64,000 nucleotides of DNA, taken from Phymatolithon calcareum. Its lineage: Eukaryota > Rhodophyta > Florideophyceae > Hapalidiales. The stretch is taken from assembly GCA_977006965.1 (NCBI GenBank), contig OZ345377.1, forward strand, positions 806,001-870,000. Reading direction: 5' to 3'. Below, piece by piece: positions 55,612 to 64,000 of this stretch. Within the stretch, counting starts at the first letter, position 1. Each line of letters starts with the position of its first letter. Under the pieces are notes generated by a model. That model saw only the letters and a program-made list of their open reading frames with translations. It had not been told where the DNA came from and did no database searches. Both the position numbers and the translations under genes were made by a program.

Positions 55612-57188
55612 TCTCAAGATTCAGGCTCATTTTCTCATGCCATTCTGGTACAAATGTCTTCAAAGGATAGCTATCATCGAGTTGTGTACAACCCATCGTT
55701 TCGTGCATGATGTTTTTTTGCGGAACTACAGAGCACAATTTGGACAGAAACGTGGAGAATCTCCTTATGTCCGAACGAACGAGTCTGTAATCTCATGCTT
55801 TACAGAAGTGGAACAGAAAGCAGCAACGCCAATCAGAAGGCGGTGATGATTGGACATACTTATGAACTTGCAATTAAAAAAATTAGGTTATAAAACAGTC
55901 TTCACTGGAGGCGCAAAATTATTCTGCGACGACAGATTTAACGTCGTATGACGTTACTTTTAACGTCGAGGCCCCCGACGATGAAATAGTGACATAAAAT
56001 TAGTGTCAATTAGGTATTGATTTATGTCCTCGACCTGCCGTCGATAGCAATCTCATTGGACGACGTGAATTGCGTATAGGCTCATCGTCGTCTCGATGAC
56101 AAGTAGCACATAAAGTTGAAGTCGAGATGATACGGTCACGACCTTCGTTTCGGAAGGTAATTCGACTTTGAATTCCATGTACAAATTGCTCTCCGTAATT
56201 GCAGTCAGAGGAAACTTGACCGAGCCCCGAACAGCCCGGCACTGAGCGACCGATCCTATATGCGCGAATCTATACCATACCCTTATGGTGCTGATTCCGC
56301 TAAGATCATTGTCCCGCCATGTTCGTGTGCATTCGACGTGCATATCTGATTTTTCTTGCTCGTATTAGAGGGAAAATTCGTTCATGGGTGTTATCTGCGC
56401 TTGAAACACGCGTGCCCATTGCTGAAGACGCGCCTATGGACAACTTTCGACTCGCCAATGCCATCTAAATTCGCACCGAAGAAATCGTCTTCCGCTCTAC
56501 GCTATGGCTGCGAAACGCTTCTGCGCCCGCGAGTAAAAGTCAGTCGGACAACCCTCAAAACACAACCTCTGCTGACGGCGCGAGAAGCGCAGAAGAGCCG
56601 CAGTCTACGCACGCACCACACCCAACTGTACCGTACAGTACCCCTGAAAGTCCGGCCAGTCCACCTTTGAATGTACCAATGAGTCCTGATGGAGAGTTCC
56701 GAACTTTTCAGAGAAGGAGGCGGCCGTATGTGACTGTCAACCTTCGTTTTTTTCGGCAAATATAAAACAAAGTCGTTTTCGCGGCATGGTTTGACAACTA
56801 GATCTTGTTTGGACGTGCGCGAAAAAGATTAGCGGATTCTTGTCATTTTTCATTAAAGAGAATATTCTACTCGTACACGATTTTGTTGATTGTGCATATG
56901 GCATGCAGTTCATTGCCCGTGCGTGCAATGAATTCTATGCCATTATGTACTGCGAAACATTAATCCATCAGCGATGTACTACAGATCGAGCACGGAGTTA
57001 CCTGAAAATACCATAATAAACGTTAAAACCACTTGGTCTTTATTCGTCGGTGGCAGTTTAGATTTGTTATACGAGTGATGGATGTACGAATCTCTCGTCT
57101 ATCACGAGATATGCGAGAAGGTGCGCGACGTCTGGTAGATTATCCTGAATCCTGAAATGACACAAAGTTTCTACTAAAATCATATTTG

Positions 57189-60100
57189 TTACCCTTGTCG
57201 TGGTGGATATCCTTTCTCGCGTGTGAGCGCGAGAAATATACCCCCTTGGAGAGGAGATGTGTGGCCGATGTGCGCGACAGATCCAGATTGTGGGAGGCTG
57301 GGAAGAGCACATTTCGCCTTATAACAGTCATGAAGGACGCCGGCAGGGCGAATACTTCCATCCATCTTCAAGAACGAGATCGAGTCTGAAAGTCGCACCT
57401 TGCAGCGGTAAAATCTTTGAGTGGGAGTGTTTGCTACAGAGTTAGCTGTGTCAACGGGTAGAACAGCGGCGAGGAAGAGCGCAGAACCCGCGGACGGCGT
57501 CATAGACACGAATTGTAGGGCGCACCAGAGCGAAATTCCATTGTACTTCTCCCAATCTGATACGGTTTCCATGCAGTTGACTTGCACTACAAACGGCAAG
57601 TGGAACGATGGATCATTCGGGAAGTACGCCAACACTTGCAGTACGTCATCTCGCTTGAATTGCAAGCCAGAAACGCTGTTCGGCTGAACAGAGGATAGAC
57701 TCTCGCCAATCTGTATTTTGAAATCGCACAAATCTTCTTTGTACGCACGTTGCAGGCTTGAAAACACCAAGGACGCAGATGAAGGCTGACCATGGTCGTG
57801 GTGATTGCTATGTGCTATATTATGCAAACGCCATGTATGGATCGTGTCCGTGGAATCGATTCGTGGAGAGAGAACCGTGCGACCCATAGACAGAAGCTTG
57901 CGAGCAAAGCAGCGGTGAGGACCCATGATCCGATGTATTAGTTTGATACCGTTGACAGCAGAGTCAATAGCAAGAGTTTGCACGCGGTCTCGTCCCACCA
58001 AAAATCTGAGAAAGCCCCGAAGAGCCGACTTGTCCCCAGAGAGTGCACAGGTAACAAGCAAAGTTAATCGGCCTTGCCAGTCGTTGATCGCTGCACTTTG
58101 AACGCTATGCAGCTCTATATTCTTGTTGTTGGACTGTTTTATAGCTCTCTTTAGGTCCTGGTGTGCTCGCTCCAGGACAAGCTCGCCCACCCGCCCAATG
58201 AAGCCAACCAACGGCAACGTTGTGTATACTAGCTCTCGCAGGCGATGAACATTACGCTTATCGACTATTCGGATTGCGGTCATAGTTTCCCGCTGTGTTC
58301 TGATTAGTTCTGCTCTTTTTCGACGAGGCAGTCTGGGGTTGTCAAGAATAAGCACATCCGAATCCTGCATACAACATATGTCAGCAACTTTTCTCACATG
58401 TGCATCTGTCATGACTTGCAGGTGTCGAAGATGTTCCCGACCATGGTCTCTCTCAAAGGACTGCACCGCCCCAAATCCGTCTCGTGTCAATGAAGGAAGA
58501 TAGAGCAGTGCGGACAAAAGTCTTCCACAGGACGCCACTAAACGTACTGCATCTCGACATTTAGCAGTCATAGGAGGAGCAGCCTGACTCTCCGAAATTC
58601 GCTCGCAAGTAGCATGAAACGCTGTTTCGGCAGCGACAGCTAAAGCGTACAGCTCGCTCATAGACATGTTAACGAGTGCCTTTTTGTCATGGTCAACAAG
58701 CCGGTTTTGTACGGGAAGCTTCGCATCACTTAAATATGCGAGCATAAATGCTTCGAACGCGTTTCTGTAGGCCGCCGATGGCAACAATTTCAGTGAAAGG
58801 TTAAGGCAATCCCTGAAATGCCCAGTGAGATGGTGATCAGGAGCTATGAAGCACGCAGCATATGGGTCTAGGTCATGAGGAACTACTGGTTTTCCTTCTC
58901 TTGTCGTAGGAATGGAACGGTGCACAGAGTGCATGGAGTTGCGGAACTGAATGAGAACGTTTGAACTGGACGTGGAACGTTGTTTCATGCCTAACAATCT
59001 GCATGCCTCAGCCTGAGCCCCGCAGTCTCGCACTGCTGTGTGCTGAAAAAAACCTCTCCGGGCATGAGACACCAAGCCATGGGCATGACCCGCTGCAAAT
59101 CGGCTACCAATCAGCGTACTGTTACCTCGACGGAAGCGGCATAGGTGACAACAAGATGTGGCGTTGTGACCCAGGACGTCAAGATTTGGTAGAGTGCCGG
59201 TGTGTCACCGACAAATCCGACCAGGTCCAGGAAAATTCGGCGTCGTCGGCCATCTGCATCGTGATCCACGAAGCCCTCTTTCATTCCCAGAAGCACATTT
59301 TCGAGTATTGTCTGCAAGAAAAATCTCCTGAATCACCGGGCGGTGTGAGAGTTAGAACTCTCACTGCGCTGGATGAGGATCGGGAGGCGATAGGGAGATT
59401 GAGACAAATCAAATAGAACCCATCACCGGAGGCCGATTTGCCAGTCTGCACCTTAAATCCATCCCAATAGAGCAGAAAACGGTAGATAAAGTAATCTTCT
59501 CCCGTTTCCAGAGTGCCGATACTTGGCACAGGAGAATACTTCGCGTATCCACGATTGCCGAAGTGGGGCGACAGCAAAGAAACATTCCGAACTGGCAGTA
59601 TGTATAGGTCCGTCCTCGCGGAAGACATGGACGAGCAGAGAGCACGTAAACGAAGTTCTTCATTGTCATGCGGGATATTAGAAGATTCTGCTACATCAGC
59701 ACCTCCAGGAATCCAAAAGATATGTCTGTTTCGTTCCTCGTTTTCTGTCCAAAACCGGCTAACGAGACAAATCCGCGCGCAGCGGTCCACACTAGTCAGC
59801 ATCACATCCTGTGAAGATTTGATCTCGCCGTCGTGACAGGGGCGAAGCAAAACTACGTAGTCACCAGGTTTTAGGATACACTTTTTGAATCCCCGCCATG
59901 CCGCCTCTATCTGTATTCGCCTTTCCTTCATCGCTGTGCGTCGTGCTTTCAAGGCTTCAGTCATTCTCGGAGTAACTATCCTCTTGGGCAAACCGTTGTC
60001 GTCAGAATGCACGTCAAGGCACTGCACCTCTTCCTCATCCTCCACTGGCATTTGTGGAATGGCAACGGAGATAGAGTCAGTAGGCGACGTGTAGCATACG

Positions 60101-61272
60101 TAATTAAAATGCTTTGAAATAAGGACGTCGCGTTCGGATAGTGCATTTTCTGATACATCTTCATTAAACTGCGGGTCGTCTCGTCGCTTACTGTGGTGCA
60201 CTGTCCATGAATGTACTACTGTCCCGCGAAGGACTGTGCTCTGCGATTGCTGCTCTGCCGATGCGAAACATCGCATCACAGGCTCAGGAAGAGAGTCCGA
60301 ACTCATGAGTGTGACAGGGACTACGTCGTCAGTTTCCGCAAATGATGACGCATAGCTAGCGCCGATTGGGTGGTCCAAGGACAGAGCTTGCTGAGGTCCA
60401 TAGAACCACTTCCTTGCCGAAATTAAGGGCCAGATATCTACACAATCAGATGTAGATACGGCTGGAACGAGGGCGGAAGATCCTGATCGGCCTGCATGAG
60501 CAGCCGCAGAAGTAGACTGCATGAGGGACCACACAGGGCCGGTTGCCATGTCCGCGCGCGCATACTCGCTCGGAAAAATTATTTGAACCTTGCACGTCGA
60601 AGCCCTTGTGCTTGCTCCAGCCTTGGATTGGCCTACATAAACCAGCACTTCAATAGCACTTGCTACCATCGATTTCATCAGGATCGGTCGATAGCTTCTT
60701 TGCAGAGTACTGTAGTGCGGGAGAACGCTCCCGCGTCTCGAGTCGTCCGAAGGTGATGTGGACGAAACAGGCTCCGTTTTCCATGATACCGTGTTACTTC
60801 GGACGACAGCGTCAACAAGTACTCGCATAGATTGGTACTGTGTCTTAGTGAGCCTGTTGGTGCCGTTGGTGAGTAAAAGCCCCCACAGCACCCTCCAATT
60901 CGCCAGTGGGAACTCTGAAGCGTAATTTAGTATGACGTCTTTAGCGATATCGTCAGCATGAGTTGATCTTGGCAGCACCATGGGCATTTCTGCTGATATG
61001 GAATTTGGCGTCCCGGGCGCATCTTCATTTTCCGCTGTTCCAAGATCATGGAGCTCGTGGGGAGGGGATGGAATAACTGGACCGAGACTGCGGGTGTCTG
61101 CAGCGCCGAAATGAGGAGATAGATACGGGTCACTCTCGCCCAAGCCTCCGAGTCGAGCTGAGACGCCCTCGGCGCTACTGCCTGGCGGTGTGTCATTATT
61201 CCGTGAAATATCAGCGGGAACAACTCCTGGACTTGTAGCAGTGCTGGTGCGGATAGATTGTCCGAAGTTCAA
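57189..61272 (-). pseudogene. Probable CACTA/Tnp2-like transposase, two frameshifts
   Basis: Three minus-strand frames form one long protein: 61272-59281, about 59317-59180, and about 59210-57189. The first ends with YRFLLYWDGFKVQTGKSAS, then GFYLICLNLP and VRVLTLTPPG, the 'D-G-F...S...G-x-Y-x...N-L-P' block typical of Tnp2-type transposases. The second gives LLGMKEGFVDHDADG and IFLDLVGFVGDTPA. The third resumes LDVLGHNATSCCHLCRF and continues through DPYAACFIAPDHHLTGHFRD for over 600 codons to its stop at 57189. Single-base shifts near 59317 and 59185 separate them. No in-frame ATG precedes 61272; the frame is open from TGA near 61391. A GT...CTAAC...AG segment at about 59304-59356 looks intron-like, but splicing it would remove conserved sequence. 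The family is assigned by motif pattern. Confidence 0.6.
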
Positions 61273-61390
61273 ACCAATGATATCGCCATAGGACGCATGG
61301 GCAGCAGCGGACGGTACGTCGCGCTGCAGAAAGGCCGGGTATGGAATACCGAAATCTGCTCCTTCTTCTTTTCTTCTCGAGGTGCTTCAT

Positions 61391-61904
61391 TTTTGCAGCA
61401 CGTTTATGAATTCCGGCGCGCAGAGAAGCTGCCAATTCTGCAAAAAATTCTGAGACGTATTCGAAAATGCAGCTTTCCGCGCATAAGAATGCATCTAGAG
61501 CGCACTTAAAGTCAAAATTCGTGCATTCTCTGGGTTGCATCGGCGTCGTTTCGATCTACTTGTCTCCGATACTTATGGTGCTATGTATATTATTGAGGCT
61601 GAATAGTGTCGTCGGGGAACATTTGCCTCCGATATTTGTGTTGGCATTCTAATTACCCTTGCAAATCTCATACAAATTTAGTTATCGATGCATGCTTTTC
61701 TTCGACGACCATAATTACGCCCAGAAGTATCGTCGAGTCGAGGGCGGAACGCCTCAAAGTGTAACAGTCGACAGTAAGTCATACTTTTCTCGGAAGCTTT
61801 ACCGCACACGATTACTCAGGCCTGCCTGAGTGAATTCACTCCTTTAATGGATCGATGCTTCTTGCTCTCTTTCTGGAGATTGACAGCTGAATCTGCTTGA
61901 AACA
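61391..61904. other. Region between divergent ORFs of the CACTA-like element
   Basis: No supported gene beyond short frames. It separates the minus-strand transposase from the plus-strand ORF at 61905 and so probably holds the promoters of both. Confidence 0.35.
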
Positions 61905-62804
61905 ATGGCCCCCGAGCGCCATGGTGATTGTATAGAAGAGCATGAAATCGATTTTAATGCTGCTTCTCCTTCGTCACGCATGTTTTCGCCAGTGCCGCCG
62001 CGTGACGTCGCACCAGTCAGTGTTCGTCACAGAACGATTACCACTCCAGCCTCACTCGATGACGATGGCACACGAAAGCGCAAGAAGGATCTGGATGAAC
62101 TAAGGATCTCCCACATCGGTCTCTCTGTCAAGGTAGAACAGCTTGCTGCCGAGCTTCGATCTACTACGCGTCTTGTGCAGGACACTCATGGCCTGGTTCG
62201 CGGTCCATGCTCTATTTCTGAGCGCTCACTTCACCGAGCGATGCTTTTCGCAAACATTGCGGTTGTTCAAGCGCTAGAGAGCTCACATCCGGAGTTCTCT
62301 AAAACGTACTCGGCACTGTGTCCTGCCAACTGCGTTCGTCAGATCACTTTGAGATCTAAGCGCTCGGACTGTACCTTGTTCGATATCAGACTAATGATAT
62401 CTCATTTCATGCGCCAAGTTCTGCTGAGATCAACAATTTCTCCATCGGCTCTCCTGACGATGAAGTCTTCAACAAGGCATCCATCTATTATCGAAGTAGC
62501 GTTTCCAACATTTGCCGACCTCTGTGACTCTTTGATGATTTCCGGAGAGCACAGAGAGGCAGGTGTTTACAGAGAAAGTGCTGTTAACTACAGATCGAGC
62601 CGTGTTTTGCGTCGCGTGCAAGTTCTTGGCGTTGCAACGACCCGCAGCGAATCGCTGGACGACGGGGAATCTGAAGCAAAGCGGGAAGTATGCCAACAGA
62701 AAGAGATGCATCTGAACAGGAAGTGCACGTTCTACTACAACAGTCAACAACCTGGTCTGACAACACCTGGGACGACAAGTTTGTCTACAAAGAAGAAGAC
62801 ATAG
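61905..62804 (+). CDS. Unrecognised 299-aa protein, predicted coiled coil
   Basis: Starts at ATG 61905 (AACAATGGCC context). The N-terminal 50 residues are Ser- and Pro-rich. Residues about 55-100 (TRKRKKDLDELRISHIGLSV, then KVEQLAAELRSTTRLVQDTH) form a basic stretch followed by heptad-like hydrophobic spacing. The central part (GPCSISERSLHRAM onward) looks folded. It is divergent from the transposase-like gene and could be the accessory protein of that element, as two-gene CACTA elements have; this is inference. The frame 62690-63133 overlaps its end by 115 nt in another register, so the C-terminus may be frameshifted. Confidence 0.5.
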   Translation: MAPERHGDCIEEHEIDFNAASPSSRMFSPVPPRDVAPVSVRHRTITTPASLDDDGTRKRKKDLDELRISHIGLSVKVEQLAAELRSTTRLVQDTHGLVRGPCSISERSLHRAMLFANIAVVQALESSHPEFSKTYSALCPANCVRQITLRSKRSDCTLFDIRLMISHFMRQVLLRSTISPSALLTMKSSTRHPSIIEVAFPTFADLCDSLMISGEHREAGVYRESAVNYRSSRVLRRVQVLGVATTRSESLDDGESEAKREVCQQKEMHLNRKCTFYYNSQQPGLTTPGTTSLSTKKKT

Positions 62805-63133
62805 CGCAAGAACGAGACTTTACAATGACTACACTGATGGACGAGGAACCCAGTTCATCAAGTAGAAGGAACAAGAAACCGCGCAAATCAAAGGTGGAGC
62901 AAGCGTTTGTGTTGCGATGGGAGAGATGCACAATCAGCCCTCATCCGAGCGACGCCGATCCACATCTTATTCCTGGTGCATTGCGTCTCTATTTTCCCGC
63001 TGTTGTGGTGCGGTCTGTGATTCTTGTAGAGTCAACGCAAGCGATTTTTAACTCAGAATTGAACGGAAGGACACTGCAAGATATTCTATGCACTTCATCC
63101 AAAGCCGACTGCATCAATCGTAATACATCGTAG
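62690..63133 (+). CDS. Unrecognised 147-aa ORF, possible continuation of the previous gene
   Basis: Starts at ATG 62690 inside the preceding ORF and ends at TAG 63131-63133. It is acidic then basic at first (WDDKFVYKEEDIAQE, SSSSRRNKKPRKSK), then more ordered (ALRLYFPAVVVRSVILVEST). The basic patch could be a nuclear signal. It reads either as a separate overlapping gene or as the rest of the upstream ORF after a frameshift; the sequence alone does not decide. Confidence 0.4.
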   Translation: MPTERDASEQEVHVLLQQSTTWSDNTWDDKFVYKEEDIAQERDFTMTTLMDEEPSSSSRRNKKPRKSKVEQAFVLRWERCTISPHPSDADPHLIPGALRLYFPAVVVRSVILVESTQAIFNSELNGRTLQDILCTSSKADCINRNTS

Positions 63134-63295
63134 ATTCCCTCTCGCCTTGAGGTTCTGTTTGCTTACTATATCATCGCACCACTTTCACAAGCACCAGGTA
63201 CTCCGCACTAGAGATTTAAAAGTCGCAAAATGTAAAAAAAAATCCGAGACTGATAGACGTTCAAAAACAATACTTTATGCCACTAGACGTAACTG

Positions 63296-63847
63296 TCACT
63301 GCAAGAATGACTCTCGTAAGTTCCGAGATGAACGCATCCGTTCAGTTTGCCCTCTGGCGCTCCCTGTCAAGGCTCTTGCTTGTGCGATCTGTAGCTGCTT
63401 GCGATAGTCTGCCAGCGACATTTTGAGTGTCGCTTCACGGTACGCCTGCGCTGAGCCTGGCCCGAAGTTTGCATTTTCCTTGGCGGCGAAAGTAGACGCA
63501 TGTGTAACATTGTCTCTGTCCATGTCATCGCATGCTACCTTTCCGAGCGCAATTTTCTCCATCTCAGAAAGAGGTTCTCCAAGGCTTTGCCTTATAAGAC
63601 CTCGAATTCCAATCGCTAGGATATGGAAAGCCCGAAGTGAGAGCTCGGAAAGCCGCATCACTTCATTGATGCCGGAAGTATACAGCGCTGCTGACATGAC
63701 AGTAGCTGCTACTTGGTGCAGGCTCACGGAAGCTTCCGACGGCCACGTTTCCGGCACGGTCGCATATTCTGAGTTGCTCCGATCCACGCCTTTGATTTCG
63801 CGGGGATACCTTAGCGTTAGATTAAGGCTCGGAAACGCTAGCGCCAA
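63296..63847 (-). CDS. 3' part of an unrecognised minus-strand ORF at the window edge
   Basis: A 183-codon frame opens at a TTG, with stop codons a short way upstream at about 63865, and ends at 63296. Upstream on the same strand another frame, open from the window edge, reads PDDIRNTIWDVKKTFTADQS and ends near 63850, so a frameshift or intron probably joins them. The visible part is helical, Ala- and Arg-rich (LGKVACDDMDRDNVTHAS, LQIAQARALTGSARGQ). I do not recognise it. Confidence 0.4.
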   Translation of the reverse strand: MALAFPSLNLTLRYPREIKGVDRSNSEYATVPETWPSEASVSLHQVAATVMSAALYTSGINEVMRLSELSLRAFHILAIGIRGLIRQSLGEPLSEMEKIALGKVACDDMDRDNVTHASTFAAKENANFGPGSAQAYREATLKMSLADYRKQLQIAQARALTGSARGQTERMRSSRNLRESFLQ

Positions 63848-64000
63848 GCCATCAAAAGATCTTCATTACTCTTGTTTACGCCTTCGTCGCTCTGGTCCGC
63901 CGTGAAGGTCTTCTTCACATCCCAAATTGTGTTCCTGATATCATCAGGTATTACAGTTTCATGATGAGATCCTGGGGTGCAAAATACAATTTCGTATCCC

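Larger units (their letters stand above)
54434..56990. other. Region of hairpins without genes
   Basis: No supported gene. It contains three inverted repeats (listed separately) and a CACTGGAGGCG sequence at 55903-55913 followed by ACGTCG/CGACG-rich DNA. That sequence could be the left end of the CACTA-like element to the right. Confidence 0.4.

Noticed and set aside
1-64000. CRISPR arrays, bacterial operons, prophage or integron structure
   Set aside because: No regularly spaced repeats, no Shine-Dalgarno patterns and no tightly packed co-directional genes; everything recognisable is a eukaryotic TE or orphan ORF.

Overview
This is a eukaryotic nuclear window dominated by transposable elements (TEs). 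It holds a chromodomain-bearing Ty3-type LTR retrotransposon, hAT, MULE, piggyBac and probable CACTA-like DNA transposons, several decayed LINEs, a small secreted protein gene with a TATA box, and a few long intronless ORFs. I found no prokaryotic operons or ribosome-binding sites, no rRNA and no convincing tRNA. The mix of long intron-free ORFs and these TE families would fit an alga, possibly a red alga, but that is an impression and I cannot name a species.

Layout. 0-8.7 kb: three unrecognised intronless genes. They are a 905-aa Ser/Thr-rich protein with a C-terminal membrane tail, a 326-aa protein with two N-terminal hydrophobic segments, and a GC-rich 587-aa protein with a Cys-rich N-terminus; a perfect 51-nt palindrome lies before the third. 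8.7-10.9 kb: a complete, apparently intact hAT transposon (25-bp terminal inverted repeats, perfect 8-bp target duplication, 599-aa transposase). 12.4-18.1 kb: a full-length chromovirus (two near-identical LTRs, perfect 5-bp target duplication) whose polyprotein is broken; its LTRs carry long heat-shock-element-like arrays. 19.6-22.3 kb: a MULE-family relic, a Sel1-repeat relic and a 5'-truncated LINE. 24.3-24.7 kb: a TATA-driven gene for a secreted 8-Cys protein. 28.7-29.9 kb: a LINE relic.

31.2-41.2 kb is a nested transposon. A MULE with about 85-bp terminal inverted repeats was interrupted by a second hAT copy (32200-34458) and by two abutting piggyBac elements (34964-37514 and 37519-39895). 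The MULE reading frame can be followed across each insertion. The piggyBac copies are separated and flanked by CTAG rather than the canonical TTAA.

42.5-54.5 kb is a graveyard: a LINE, a third piggyBac, a transposase relic of KDZ-like appearance, and a Ulp1-like (C48) SUMO-peptidase relic. 55.3-55.6 kb has two long foldbacks. 57.2-64 kb holds a probable CACTA/Tnp2-like transposase (minus strand, two frameshifts), a divergent plus-strand ORF pair with a predicted coiled coil, and the 3' part of another minus-strand ORF at the window edge. Most DNA between these is AT-rich sequence in which I see no gene.
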